Source: Thermoplasmatales archaeon
GTDB taxonomy: Archaea > Thermoplasmatota > E2 > DHVEG-1
NCBI GenBank assembly: GCA_020350825.1
Contig: CP070724.1
Coordinates: 737,789 to 801,788, forward strand
Direction: 5' to 3'
DNA length: 64,000 bases
Part shown: piece after piece, positions 50,943 to 61,389 of the stretch
Numbering within the stretch: the first letter of the stretch is position 1
How the letters are laid out: each line of letters opens with the position of its first letter
Notes under the pieces: generated by a model
What the model saw: the letters and a program-made list of their open reading frames with translations, nothing else
Database searches by the model: none
What the model was told of the DNA's origin: nothing
Position numbers and translations under genes: made by a program

Positions 50943-53900
50943 ATGGCTAAAAATATATGTGTGATATTTATAATTATGCTATTGATATTGACTACTGTTA
51001 ACATTGGTCTTATTAATTTGAAAGCAGAAGAAACCGACACTTACCCCCCAGAGATAACTTCTGTGGAGAATAATCCAGATACCGTCGGATTCGGCTTTAA
51101 CATAACAATTGCTCCAAATGTTACTGATAACATGAGCGGGGTAAATCTTGTTAAGGTTAACATCACCTATCCTGATAACTCGACAGGTAACTTCACCATG
51201 AACAACACTGGGAATGATACCTATGAATATGAATTTGATGATGCTTGGCTTGCTGGACAGTATAATTATACCATTTGGACAGTTGACAATGCAAACAACA
51301 CAAATATCTCCTCCCAGTATAGTTTTAATGTCTCTACCGAGGCAGCAGTAACTGTTTGTACAATAAAAGATGCCTATAGTGATAATGAATTCATTAACCT
51401 TACCGATCCACCTGGAGGAGGTGGTGGATCTTCACAGCAATCTATTGGTTATGAACTGTTGAATGATAACGAAGTTCTTCATATCTGGAATAAGTTTGAC
51501 AGTTATTATTTCAACACAAGTAGCGGGATACAACTCACCAATCATTATGATGAGTACTGGTCACACAATGTACTGATGCTCGGTTACTACAACAACGACA
51601 AGTGGAATCTTATATACCGTACAGACGAACTCAGCGGATTCAACAAAGACATTGACACAGATAATGAGACCTATGTGAATGCAACTTTATGGAAAGACCT
51701 CAATTATCAAGGATATGATTTTCGCCTTGCAATAAGGTATCATCTCAGTGTGGATGACAACGAGCTCACTGTGATTCCATATATCAAGAACATCGATCAG
51801 GATGATATTCCGTATGTTCTTGGTTTTGCCTGGGAGATCAACGACATCCAGGTGGATATGACATATGAGGATGATTACATCGAAATAAACGGATCATTAT
51901 TTTATCTCAATGACCAAATTAATGTTACATTTAAAAATATGGCAATCCCTGTTTATTGTTGGAATGAAACCACGAACGAGAGTTATGTCTGTGGGTACGA
52001 GCCTATACCGTATTTCAATATCAGAGACGATCAGCCAGGGAATCGCTCTGAATCATTATATCTCAAATGGGATGAATCCTTGAATTACGTGGTACAGGTT
52101 AAATCCAGAGAGGGTGAATACAATTCTCCTGTTACTTTAGCATTCAAGATTGGTACACTGGATGCAGGTCAGGAAAAATCTACTGAGTTGTTGTGGCATG
52201 ATGCCTCTGAGGTCACGTATTATTTTGACCGTTATGATAGAAAAGAAACTTGGGCAACAAATCCTGGAAATATGGTTGATGGAAGCACATCTAACTATGC
52301 ATCAACAACCAGTCCTGCTGATGTCGAATTATGTAACGGAAATACTTGTGAAGGAAGCGATCTTGGCACCATATTAAAAGTAGAACTTAGGACACATGGA
52401 TATTATTCTATCGATCCACATGATATTATTTTACGACCTGTATTCGATGGAGAAAACGACGGGGAAGATTACGCCTTTGACCCTTATGATGAGCCAAGCT
52501 GGTCACAGTGGTTTGATATAACAAACGATAATAATGCACCGGAAGAATGGAACTGGAGCGACATTAGATATTTAGACTGTGATGTAGAAGCAGAAAATGA
52601 TATAATGGAATTCACGTTATATTGTTCCAAGGTAGAAGTACGTGTAACTTATACAATTATCCCACTGGTTAACACAACGTATTACTTCTCAGGTTACAAT
52701 GTGGGAGAAGCGTGGTCGTCAAATCCAGGATACATGGTCGATGGAAACCTTGGAAATTATGCCTCAACAGGGACTAATGGTGATATTGAATTATGTAACC
52801 TCAATACTTGTGAAGGGGAGGATCTCGGTGAGATATACAAGGTTGCATTAAGAGCTTATGGATACTATTCTGAAGGTCAATGTAATATTACACTGCGACC
52901 TGTATTTAATGTTGGTTCCGATGGTGATAATCATACGTTTACTCTTAATTCAGATCCACCCAGTTGGTCGCAATGGTTTGACATCACAGAAGATACAAAC
53001 GCTCCGTCTGAATGGGATTGGGACGATATTGTGAAATTGGATTGTGATGTAGAAGTAGATGCTGGTTCTGGTGACCCTGAATTTGTTTCGTACTGTTCTA
53101 AGGTTGAGGTTCGTGTGACATATATTCCACTGGTATATGCTCCTACGATCAGCAACCCCTATCCTGCAAATGGAGCTTCTGGTGTGTCGATTACTCCTAC
53201 ATTAAATATCACAATAAATGATGCTGATGGGAATACGATGAATGTTACTTGGTATAGCAATAGTAGTGGTTCGTGGCAGGTTTTTGGCACAAATAATAGC
53301 GTGGGTAATGGCACATATCATCAGATGCTCTTAAATGCAACAGTGAATGGTCAGTGGTGGTATTGGAAGGTTAATGTATCTGATTTGTACAATTACACCG
53401 AAAGCAGTGTGTATAAGTTTTATACTGGATACGAGTCGAAGATTGAAAATACGGGTTCTACTAATTTTTCTGGATATTTAAAGATACAGATTCGATATTA
53501 TAGTGAATGTTTTAATATAACAGCAGTTGACAATACTATTATTGAGGAAACAACTCCACGAACTATTAATGCTACTGAACAGTTGGCTTTAGATACTATT
53601 ATGAATGGACTAGTGAATTCCTCAAACTTGACCTATGGTAATGGAACATATCATATATTCGTATCATTTACAGATCCAGATGGAAATGTTTTGGTGTGTA
53701 ATAACAATACCCCGTTAAGTAGAAAATGTTCATTTAATCTATCTGCAAAAACACAATGGGAAAGGTTAATTGTTAATGGATTTGGAAATCCGTATAACAC
53801 ATGTACTAGAGGAATAGAAGTCTATAACGATGAATTATATGTTGGTACTCAGAATACCAATTATACAAAAAAACTTCTCTTTATACAGGAATTATTTTTA

Positions 53901-53978
53901 GATTTGATGGATGAACAATTTGCTTCTATGCAGCAATATAATAGCTTTTTGACAACATTTTTTGAAAGTCAGGGTTGA
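50943..53978 (+). CDS. Large surface protein, 5' part of a frameshift-split gene
   Basis: This 1011-aa segment starts behind GGGAGGAAAA and has a signal peptide. Domains: an Ig-like module (residues about 35-135; VENNPDTVGFGFNITIAPNV), also found in the M28 peptidase; a beta region (about 165-410); two tandem ~150-aa repeats beginning near 422 and 579 (SNYASTTSP...DVELCNGNTCEG; GNYASTGTN...DIELCNLNTCEG) with matching cysteines; an Fn3-like module near 732; and a domain beginning ENTGSTNFSGYLKIQIRYYS (about 831-925) that recurs at the M28 C-terminus. The final part (VYNDELYVGTQN) starts repeats that continue in the next frame. Function: surface adhesion or substrate binding (inferred). Confidence 0.8.
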   Translation: MAKNICVIFIIMLLILTTVNIGLINLKAEETDTYPPEITSVENNPDTVGFGFNITIAPNVTDNMSGVNLVKVNITYPDNSTGNFTMNNTGNDTYEYEFDDAWLAGQYNYTIWTVDNANNTNISSQYSFNVSTEAAVTVCTIKDAYSDNEFINLTDPPGGGGGSSQQSIGYELLNDNEVLHIWNKFDSYYFNTSSGIQLTNHYDEYWSHNVLMLGYYNNDKWNLIYRTDELSGFNKDIDTDNETYVNATLWKDLNYQGYDFRLAIRYHLSVDDNELTVIPYIKNIDQDDIPYVLGFAWEINDIQVDMTYEDDYIEINGSLFYLNDQINVTFKNMAIPVYCWNETTNESYVCGYEPIPYFNIRDDQPGNRSESLYLKWDESLNYVVQVKSREGEYNSPVTLAFKIGTLDAGQEKSTELLWHDASEVTYYFDRYDRKETWATNPGNMVDGSTSNYASTTSPADVELCNGNTCEGSDLGTILKVELRTHGYYSIDPHDIILRPVFDGENDGEDYAFDPYDEPSWSQWFDITNDNNAPEEWNWSDIRYLDCDVEAENDIMEFTLYCSKVEVRVTYTIIPLVNTTYYFSGYNVGEAWSSNPGYMVDGNLGNYASTGTNGDIELCNLNTCEGEDLGEIYKVALRAYGYYSEGQCNITLRPVFNVGSDGDNHTFTLNSDPPSWSQWFDITEDTNAPSEWDWDDIVKLDCDVEVDAGSGDPEFVSYCSKVEVRVTYIPLVYAPTISNPYPANGASGVSITPTLNITINDADGNTMNVTWYSNSSGSWQVFGTNNSVGNGTYHQMLLNATVNGQWWYWKVNVSDLYNYTESSVYKFYTGYESKIENTGSTNFSGYLKIQIRYYSECFNITAVDNTIIEETTPRTINATEQLALDTIMNGLVNSSNLTYGNGTYHIFVSFTDPDGNVLVCNNNTPLSRKCSFNLSAKTQWERLIVNGFGNPYNTCTRGIEVYNDELYVGTQNTNYTKKLLFIQELFLDLMDEQFASMQQYNSFLTTFFESQG

Positions 53979-55456
53979 ACTATTCAGCTAATATATCTAC
54001 CCAAGAATTTGAAAAAATCAATTCAACAGTAGGTTTTATTCAAGGACATGAAAATAATATTACATCTGCACAAAATATTGAAGAATTTACAGAAGTCATG
54101 GTTTCTATTTTTGAAGATGAAAATAAATCAGAGTATGTAAATGAAAACTATTCCTTTCTACTACATGAATCTGTAGATGATGAGTGTTTTGATTTTCTTG
54201 GTGGATTGTCGCTTATGGGGGATAGGCTACAAACTCTTTTATCAAACTGGAGTGATGGATGTGATATTTGGAAATATAACAGTACTACTAGAAATTGGAC
54301 GCCACTTATTAGTGATGTCGATGGAGCTGATCTTCCATCTGGTTTCAACGATACGACAAACATGTGTGCAGGGGTTATGAAAGTGTTTAACGGTAGTTTA
54401 TATGTTGGAACGTGGAGAGCTCCTTTTTATGGTGGCTGTGAAGTCTGGAGGTATAACGGTTCTGACTGGGAGAATGTTGTTGGAGACGAAGCAAATCTGA
54501 AAGGCGGATTCAATAATTCTAAAAACGCTGGAGCATGGAGCATTGAAGTGTTTAATGATAATCTTTATATTGGTACATTGAACTCTGAAATAACAGATAA
54601 TGGTTGTTCTCAAATCTGGAGGACACAAGACGGTTTGAATTGGACTCGGGTGGTCAATAGAGGATTTAGAGATAGCGGAGCTAATGAGAGTGTTTTGAAT
54701 GTGTATGTTTGGAGGATGAAAGAATATAATGGTTCTCTTTATGCGGGTACTTTTAATCTTCTATTATGGGGAGAAGACGAACATAAGGGTTGTCAGTTAT
54801 TTAGGTCTTCTTCTGGTGATAATGGTACTTGGGAGCTAGTATCTCTTCCAGGTGATAATAATGGAAATGGTTTTGGTGAGCCAGAGAATTATGGTATTCG
54901 TATGTTGAAGGTGTACAACAATGAGTTATATGTTGGAACTGCTGCTAGTGTTTTTCAACCTTCAAACTTGATGTATCCAGAGGCTCTTGAGATTTGGAAA
55001 TACAATGGTACTAATTGGACGTGTATTGTAGAAGATAACACAGGAGCTCCCTCTAACGATCCAGAGTATGATGGTTTTGGAAGCGGGAAAAATAAGTATG
55101 CTTTTTCAGTGAATGTTACCTCTGAAAATTACCTTTGGGTTGGTACTTTTAACGGTCCTGTAACAATCGGTTGTGAGGTATGGCGTTATAATGGGACAAA
55201 TTGGACTGCGAAGGTGAAAGATGAAATTGGGGAAAAATCTAATGGTTTTTGTGATAAACTAAATTCAGGTGCACGGTCAATGATAGAGTATCCTACAGGT
55301 AGTAAAAAAATTGTTGTTGGAACGTTTAGGGGCTCCACTCAAGCTTTAAGAAAAGCAGCTGTCGAAAAAGTGTTCGACTGGTTAGGTATTAATTTATTTG
55401 AAGAGGCTATTGGTGGCTGCCAAGTATGGTTGCGACATGGTTTGACGCCTATATAA
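53975..55456 (+). CDS. Large surface protein, 3' part of the frameshift-split gene
   Basis: This frame (nominal TTG start overlapping the previous stop) contains at least five repeats of the form VFNGSLYVGTWR, VFNDNLYIGTLN, EYNGSLYAGTFN, VYNNELYVGTAA and LWVGTFNG, each with a CEVWRYNG/CQIWR-type strand, as in a beta-propeller. The first repeat (VYNDELYVGTQ) lies in the preceding frame, and there is no signal peptide or ribosome binding site here, so the two frames were one gene of about 1500 codons. The shift lies near 53970. It ends CQVWLRHGLTPI. Confidence 0.8.
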   Translation: MNYSANISTQEFEKINSTVGFIQGHENNITSAQNIEEFTEVMVSIFEDENKSEYVNENYSFLLHESVDDECFDFLGGLSLMGDRLQTLLSNWSDGCDIWKYNSTTRNWTPLISDVDGADLPSGFNDTTNMCAGVMKVFNGSLYVGTWRAPFYGGCEVWRYNGSDWENVVGDEANLKGGFNNSKNAGAWSIEVFNDNLYIGTLNSEITDNGCSQIWRTQDGLNWTRVVNRGFRDSGANESVLNVYVWRMKEYNGSLYAGTFNLLLWGEDEHKGCQLFRSSSGDNGTWELVSLPGDNNGNGFGEPENYGIRMLKVYNNELYVGTAASVFQPSNLMYPEALEIWKYNGTNWTCIVEDNTGAPSNDPEYDGFGSGKNKYAFSVNVTSENYLWVGTFNGPVTIGCEVWRYNGTNWTAKVKDEIGEKSNGFCDKLNSGARSMIEYPTGSKKIVVGTFRGSTQALRKAAVEKVFDWLGINLFEEAIGGCQVWLRHGLTPI

Positions 55457-55514
55457 TCATTAAATTACAAAATAAACTATAAATATAAGTAAATAGTATA
55501 GATGGTTGTATATT

Positions 55515-56501
55515 ATGTTAGTAACTAAAAAAATAATACCATTTGGAATAATAACTCTACTTTTAAGTATGTGTTTACTACCAGTCACAATATCAACATA
55601 TACAACATCGTTGGGTTATGGTGATGTTATTACTGTTGATGATGAAGGAGATGGGGAGTATACTTCTATTAAAGAAGCAGTGAATAATGCAAGTGAAGGT
55701 GACACTATTGTGGTGTATAGTGGAACATATTACGAACATGGAATAGAAATTAAAAAAGATAATATCACGTTAATTGGAATTCCCTACGAACTGGGAACTG
55801 GTAATGATACTGGCAAGCCTTTTATCGATGGTCAAGGGAAAGCAATGGTAATTAGAGCAAAGGCTGAGAATGTTACTATTACAGGTTTCCGTATTGAAAA
55901 TAGTGGTGGGACTGTTGCATGTGGTATCATTGGTATTCATGATATTGCTCATAATTGCGTAATTTCAGAAAATGATCTTCGCTATTCAATTATGGGATGT
56001 ATCGGTTGCAGTTCTAACAATAACAAATTTATTAATAATAATATCAGTCATAGCTCTATTAGACAAGGTATCGTAACTGCTAATGGAAGCAAGAACAATA
56101 CGTTATTAGGAAACGTTATAACTGATTGCCCAACTGGTATTAATTTTTGGGGTTCCAATAATAATACTGTCGAGAACAATATTATCCAAAACTGTGGATA
56201 TGGTATCGAATCTTATGGTCAATACAATACATTTTTTCAAAACACTATTAAAAACAATGAACATGGATTAATTGTGGTAGGCTCCCCTAATGTTATCAAA
56301 AATAACAATTTCATTGACAACAGTAAAGTAGATGCTTTTTTTCATATTGGGTTAGACTCTTTTCCATTTCTTAATCGATGGTTTAACAACTATTGGGGTA
56401 GACCAAGGTTACTTCCAAAACCTATTTTCGGACTTAATCTTTTTTTTGTACCTTGGATTCAGTTTGATTTGCGTCCTGCACTATTACCATATGACATTTA
56501 G
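55515..56501 (+). CDS. Secreted right-handed beta-helix protein (NosD/PbH1-like)
   Basis: This protein of about 328 aa has a signal peptide (KKIIPFGIITLLLSMCLLPV) and a parallel beta-helix beginning ITVDDEGDGEYTSIKEAVNN, with PbH1-type turns (NVTITGFRIENSG; NCVISENDLRYS; NNKFINNNISH; NNTLLGNVITDC; NNTVENNIIQNC). Such domains bind or cleave polysaccharides. It ends WFNNYWGRPRLLPKPIFGLN region then DLRPALLPYDI. The tail typical of its secreted neighbours follows in another frame (56498-56554), so this protein has lost its C-terminus by a one-base shift. Start at 55515 chosen over a TTG at 55506. Confidence 0.85.
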   Translation: MLVTKKIIPFGIITLLLSMCLLPVTISTYTTSLGYGDVITVDDEGDGEYTSIKEAVNNASEGDTIVVYSGTYYEHGIEIKKDNITLIGIPYELGTGNDTGKPFIDGQGKAMVIRAKAENVTITGFRIENSGGTVACGIIGIHDIAHNCVISENDLRYSIMGCIGCSSNNNKFINNNISHSSIRQGIVTANGSKNNTLLGNVITDCPTGINFWGSNNNTVENNIIQNCGYGIESYGQYNTFFQNTIKNNEHGLIVVGSPNVIKNNNFIDNSKVDAFFHIGLDSFPFLNRWFNNYWGRPRLLPKPIFGLNLFFVPWIQFDLRPALLPYDI

Positions 56502-56554
56502 AGAATCATCCACGGATGTTCCCAATACTAAGACAACTACCAGGATTAAAATGA
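56498..56554 (+). pseudogene. Out-of-frame remnant of the conserved C-terminal tail
   Basis: In the frame one base from the preceding stop, codons read LENHPRMFPILRQLPGLK and then TGA. This matches the tail of the PKD protein at 4.4 kb (EQHPQMFPILRCVLGL) and of the propeller protein at 61.4 kb (QNHPRILPIIRQLFKL). A one-base indel before 56498 therefore cut the tail from the beta-helix protein. Confidence 0.8.
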
Positions 56555-56573
56555 TTTTTTGTACAGAATAGTG

Positions 56574-56606
56574 TTTTGCACAAATAATAAGTATTTTTTG
56601 TGCAAA
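56574..56606. terminator. Hairpin between convergent genes
   Basis: TTTTGCACAAA (56574-56584) and TTTGTGCAAAG (56596-56606 region) form an inverted repeat with a short A/T-rich loop, between the ends of two convergent genes. It could serve as a terminator in both directions. It also resembles the TTTGCACATAAA repeats at the IS end, so it may be a relic of an IS-type end. The rest of the 56555-56744 gap is AT-rich and empty. Confidence 0.4.
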
Positions 56607-56744
56607 GCCGAAATTTTAAAATTTTATGGATACCGTGCTATGAACATGAAAATAACTACTCTAATCTTTCATGAAGAAACTAAATAAAAAAGAAAATAAG
56701 GCGGTTTCTGGCCGACTCATTTTTACAATTGTCTGACTCTGTAT

Positions 56745-59700
56745 TTATTCAAAGGTTACTGTGAACTCGTACGTTGCAACCAACTCAGTTTCATCATCGG
56801 TAACTAAAATGTTCCCATTTGGGTCTCTGAATGCAGCATAGACACGATAAGTACCATTACCATATTCAACAAGCTGCTCTCCTGTATATACTAATCCGTT
56901 GAAAATCGTATCTAAAGCCAGCTGCTCACCACTGTTAATTGTTCGTGGGGTGGACTCATTAATTGTATCATCAGCAACAACCCAATTACCAGAATCGTTA
57001 AAATGCACCTGTATCAACAAATAACCTTTGATGTCGGTCGAACCCGTGTTTTTGATCTTTGATTGGTTTCGATACTCAACGACAAGTTTTGGCCCAACAT
57101 TTTTCAAAGGATATTCTCTTGAACGAATGAAGACATATTCACTGGTGGAAGGTGCAACGCTATTTATATCCCTGCTACTTCTTAGACAAAGCTTCGTCGT
57201 GCCACTCTTATTAATCCAGCTGTAGTTAGTTAACGAAATATCATTATATCCATTGGAGAAACCTGATGTATTCAATGATCCACCGTTTCCAGAGTAGGAG
57301 ATGCAATAGTAGTCACCAGACTGTAACGGGTCATGTGGATAAGTAGGCTGCCCATTCTGAACCACAATGTCAAAATCAGTTGCTGAAAAATCACTATACT
57401 TGTAGAGTGATAATGTTGCATTGGTAATCGCCGTATTTGATGTTAAAGACGACGTGTTAAAGAACGCAAAACCACGCCAAATAGTATACGACGGTGGTTC
57501 CCCAGTACCATATGCTTGACCAATGACAAATGTCGTTGCACTATCTAAAACTGAACCCGACATTGCATCATGAGCAGTTGCATAAACTGTATTGGATCCT
57601 GAGATGTATCCGTCACTTGTACTTGAATACACGGTCAATGTTGGATCTACTACAACTGGGAATGTCATGTTGTTCAAATCTGAAGCTTTCAAACCCGACA
57701 ATAGATAATAATTACCGTTATACTGTATCACCCGATATATCAGTCTCTGTCTGGCTGATTCGTTATTGAGTTCAAATGCCTCACCAAGAGGAAGCGCACA
57801 TTTGAACTTCCCAAGAGCATCCTTGAACTCGATACCTCCTTCAGAGACAGTGAAGTTTCCAGTTAGCATTGTAGATCTGTTATTCATGTTGAGGTTTTGG
57901 TATTCTAACTTCGTGATGAACACCAGATACGAATCACTGTTACTGAGTCCATATTCTGACGGGGGATGATTTTGTAGCATCGCCTTAGTTGCATTACTCA
58001 TTATTATGTCTTCTTTTAAACCAGCGTTGCCATACGTCCAAACTACATCAGTACCAGTAAAGACATCTTCATATGTTGCAGAACACTCATTGATTTGCCC
58101 CTGGCTGCTCTGTACGTTTTGCAAGTATTCATATGCCCAATCCTGCGTTGGATCAAGATACCCAACACCCACAAGTTCACTTCGGACAACATGAGACAAG
58201 TCAGTGGATTTATTATAGGCAAAAGCAACAGGCCAACTGTCCTGAATATTGGGTTTGAAATAAGTATTATAAATCCCATGCTCGTTGCCTGCTCTATAGC
58301 CATAACCATACGCAGGATGAGACGTTTCAAGTTGATTAAGTGTACAGTTTATAGGCGTCCATTCATTATCTTCTAAATAGTTAACCGGCTCTACATATGC
58401 TTCCAGGACATTGTTACCTGAAATTGCGTTGTAATATTCGTTCCAGGTAAGCCCCCGGTCTACGATATAATAATTCGATGGAGGCGTTGGCGGATCGGTG
58501 ATGTTGATAAACTCGTTATTGCCGTAATTGTCTTTTAAAGTGGCTATATTTATAGTCGCCTGAGCAGAGACATTAAAACTATGACCTGAGCTACCGTTGT
58601 AGTTACTGGAGTTGTCAACCACCCAGATGGTATAGTTATACTGTCCAACAGACCAACAATCAGTGAAAACATACTCATATCTGTCGTTTCCAGTGTTGGT
58701 CATGGAATAATTTCCTTTAGTTGCATCAGGGTATGTGATATTGACTTTAACAGAAATGATACTGCTTGCATTATCAGTAACATTAGCACTAATTGTGACG
58801 TTAAACCCAAATCCGACAGTATCTGGGTTACTTGAAACATCTTTAATCTCAGGTGGATACTTATCAAAATTAAATGGATACAGATAGATAAAACCAAGGG
58901 GCCCGGTATCATTATAATTAGTTCCATCAATTCCTACAATCTCATTAATTCTCCCCGTTGAATTATATATACGGGAACTATAGGGATGAAAACCCACGAA
59001 TCCATTTTCTGGGTATGTAAGTATAATGGATGTGCTTAATCCACCTGGAGTCAACGTGTAATTAACTGTTTTATTGTCAGACATGCCTGTTTCACCTACG
59101 CTGGCATATATCATTGTTTTATCATGAGGTATCGCTGTTTTCATACCGAGGTTAAATTGTATGGAATCGTTCAAGTAATCCGCATCATCCGGCGAGTCAA
59201 ACCATGTAATATAGTCATTTTCAAACCAGCAGTTAGGGTTAACTGTGAAATATTTTGTAACGTTCCACACCAACTCAAAAGTAATGTTTAAATCGCTCCG
59301 ATTCGTATTTTTTAAAGAATCTCCTTCTATGAAATTCAAGCCTGTTCGGTGATGATGAGTCCAGTTAGTATTCTTATTAATTAAAATTGTGTCACAAGGG
59401 TTACTCGTTGGCGGAAATCCAGGAAAATCTCGTTGTTTCCAAACTATATCTTCAGCACCATCCCCTAGTAAATTTAAAAGACAATGGCCCGTATCTGGAT
59501 CGTGATGGTTAATCGGCCCGTATTTAGTTCTTTCATTATAATTAGTTATATTTGTAATATTTTCCACTATTATTTTTGTTTGCCCACTCTTATAACCAAC
59601 TTGTAGTTTTGTATCATTTTCTTCAAAACCTAATTGATCTGTTCCGATAAAGAGTATAATATTATCATCTGCATGGCTGTCACTGTAATGCTGAGCGCCA

Positions 59701-61208
59701 CGATAACCAAATTCTTCACCTGTAGTTTGCAGAAATGTGAGATTATACTTCGGTGTGATATTATGGTCTTTGAAATATTTCGCAATACCCAACACTATTC
59801 CTGCCCCTGCTCCAGAGTCACCAGGGCATTCTCCCCACATGCTATCATGACGATTTGAGATAACCACTATTTTATCCTGAGGGCTTTTAGAGATGTTAAT
59901 ATGACCCACTACATTGTAGGCCTCTACACCAGCCGTCCCTCCTAATAATCGATGTTTCTCTTCTTTGAATGATTGGTTCAAATAACCACTAATAGTACAA
60001 TTACTTTCATTTAAACTGCCAGTGTCATTTAACCAACTTCCTACTGATAAATTTACCCAAAACATGGGAAGAGCAGGTGTCCTAATTAGGGATCTCCACC
60101 AGTTCCTATTGTGGAGTTCCATACGATGAGTATCGTCCTCTACATAATTATAAAGGATAACGCCTAAACATTGTTTATCTTTTTTAATCCTGTTACCTAC
60201 CGCCATCATACCGAGTTTTTCTTGCCACCATCCATCACCCTCATCAACCCAAACGTGAGGATAGTTAGGCCAAATCAATGAACCAAGGTTGTATGTAAAC
60301 GTTATAGTGTCGTTATATACAGCGTTATCTGAAATCATCTCAGTTCCATTTGCCAACATATTCTTAATCAGAGTTAAGTTCTCATCATTTGAATTAACTC
60401 TCACAACAGGAACAGAACAATTATAAGCCTCCTTAGTGGTATACTCGCTGATAACATCATGTATTAAAATTACTGCTGAAGCATTTGTAACATTTTCCAA
60501 CTTTTGTTCACATTCACCTTCTTCTTCATCAATCAAGAACACCATCAATTCTTGTTCGTCTGGTAATGTTTCATTACTAGCAATATATGTGACATTTCCA
60601 ATAACAATGTTACCTGCATTTGCTGCTGTAGCAGACATATTAAGATGATAGCCTGTAAGAGTGCCTCCAAATGGCCATAGTAGGTTATCTCTCCATTTAT
60701 CACGAGATAATACACGAGTCTCAGTATATGTCCAATTGTGATCTAATGTTCCGTTAACAGGGAAACGTACACTGGGTGTTGGAAATATTTCACTCCATGG
60801 AATATCACTAGGAAAAGGGTAATCAGGATGATTCACTGTGATCATATAATCGACTACTTGAATTAAACTCGTATAAAACCTTGTAGTTCTTCCCCAAATA
60901 GGCCCAAGCTTAATTTTTCTAACATCATCTAAACCCAGATTATTCATTGTATAATTGATATAATTTGCAGCCTTAAATTCGGCTCCCCATGATCCAAAGA
61001 ATCTTCCCTTTGGTATATCACCTGGTTCGTATTCATGGACAATATTACTAAGATTTTCAGTTACACTCCACATGAAATCAAGATCCAATCCTATTCCTCC
61101 ATCACCGCCTTCTCCGGAAGCTTCTACTTTCAAATCATCGGGTATAATCATAATAGAACTTAGAAATATTAACAGCGCCACAATTAAAACACTTAATTTT
61201 TTTCGCAT
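56745..61208 (-). CDS. Giant secreted M28-family metallopeptidase
   Basis: This 1487-aa protein has a signal peptide (LSVLIVALLIFLSSIMIIPD). A PA-like insert precedes the M28 peptidase core, whose metal ligands are seen as RHDSMWGECPGDSGAGAGIV (H, D), TTGEEFGYRGAQHY (E), FIGTDQLGFE (D) and HHHRTGLNFIEGDSL (H). Then follow an Ig-like module (SNPDTVGFGFNVTISANVTD), a long beta region, a DNRLRE-type module (YISGSNTVYATAHDAMSGSV) and a C-terminal domain (IKNTGSTDIKGYLLIQVHFN). The Ig-like and C-terminal domains recur in the surface protein at 50.9 kb. Role: extracellular peptide degradation while bound at the surface. Confidence 0.88.
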   Translation of the reverse strand: MRKKLSVLIVALLIFLSSIMIIPDDLKVEASGEGGDGGIGLDLDFMWSVTENLSNIVHEYEPGDIPKGRFFGSWGAEFKAANYINYTMNNLGLDDVRKIKLGPIWGRTTRFYTSLIQVVDYMITVNHPDYPFPSDIPWSEIFPTPSVRFPVNGTLDHNWTYTETRVLSRDKWRDNLLWPFGGTLTGYHLNMSATAANAGNIVIGNVTYIASNETLPDEQELMVFLIDEEEGECEQKLENVTNASAVILIHDVISEYTTKEAYNCSVPVVRVNSNDENLTLIKNMLANGTEMISDNAVYNDTITFTYNLGSLIWPNYPHVWVDEGDGWWQEKLGMMAVGNRIKKDKQCLGVILYNYVEDDTHRMELHNRNWWRSLIRTPALPMFWVNLSVGSWLNDTGSLNESNCTISGYLNQSFKEEKHRLLGGTAGVEAYNVVGHINISKSPQDKIVVISNRHDSMWGECPGDSGAGAGIVLGIAKYFKDHNITPKYNLTFLQTTGEEFGYRGAQHYSDSHADDNIILFIGTDQLGFEENDTKLQVGYKSGQTKIIVENITNITNYNERTKYGPINHHDPDTGHCLLNLLGDGAEDIVWKQRDFPGFPPTSNPCDTILINKNTNWTHHHRTGLNFIEGDSLKNTNRSDLNITFELVWNVTKYFTVNPNCWFENDYITWFDSPDDADYLNDSIQFNLGMKTAIPHDKTMIYASVGETGMSDNKTVNYTLTPGGLSTSIILTYPENGFVGFHPYSSRIYNSTGRINEIVGIDGTNYNDTGPLGFIYLYPFNFDKYPPEIKDVSSNPDTVGFGFNVTISANVTDNASSIISVKVNITYPDATKGNYSMTNTGNDRYEYVFTDCWSVGQYNYTIWVVDNSSNYNGSSGHSFNVSAQATINIATLKDNYGNNEFINITDPPTPPSNYYIVDRGLTWNEYYNAISGNNVLEAYVEPVNYLEDNEWTPINCTLNQLETSHPAYGYGYRAGNEHGIYNTYFKPNIQDSWPVAFAYNKSTDLSHVVRSELVGVGYLDPTQDWAYEYLQNVQSSQGQINECSATYEDVFTGTDVVWTYGNAGLKEDIIMSNATKAMLQNHPPSEYGLSNSDSYLVFITKLEYQNLNMNNRSTMLTGNFTVSEGGIEFKDALGKFKCALPLGEAFELNNESARQRLIYRVIQYNGNYYLLSGLKASDLNNMTFPVVVDPTLTVYSSTSDGYISGSNTVYATAHDAMSGSVLDSATTFVIGQAYGTGEPPSYTIWRGFAFFNTSSLTSNTAITNATLSLYKYSDFSATDFDIVVQNGQPTYPHDPLQSGDYYCISYSGNGGSLNTSGFSNGYNDISLTNYSWINKSGTTKLCLRSSRDINSVAPSTSEYVFIRSREYPLKNVGPKLVVEYRNQSKIKNTGSTDIKGYLLIQVHFNDSGNWVVADDTINESTPRTINSGEQLALDTIFNGLVYTGEQLVEYGNGTYRVYAAFRDPNGNILVTDDETELVATYEFTVTFE

Positions 61209-61389
61209 AATTCTACCTCACCCATTTAAAAAATCAAATAGGTTGTATATTAAACAATCGTTTTTTATGTAACAAATGTATCATTTTTTAAAGTTTATTA
61301 TTTTATATTGTTCATGATTTTTACCTACGCTTTTGGCAAAGTTTTATAAATGTGATAGATATAAATAAATATGTAGAAGGAAATAAACC

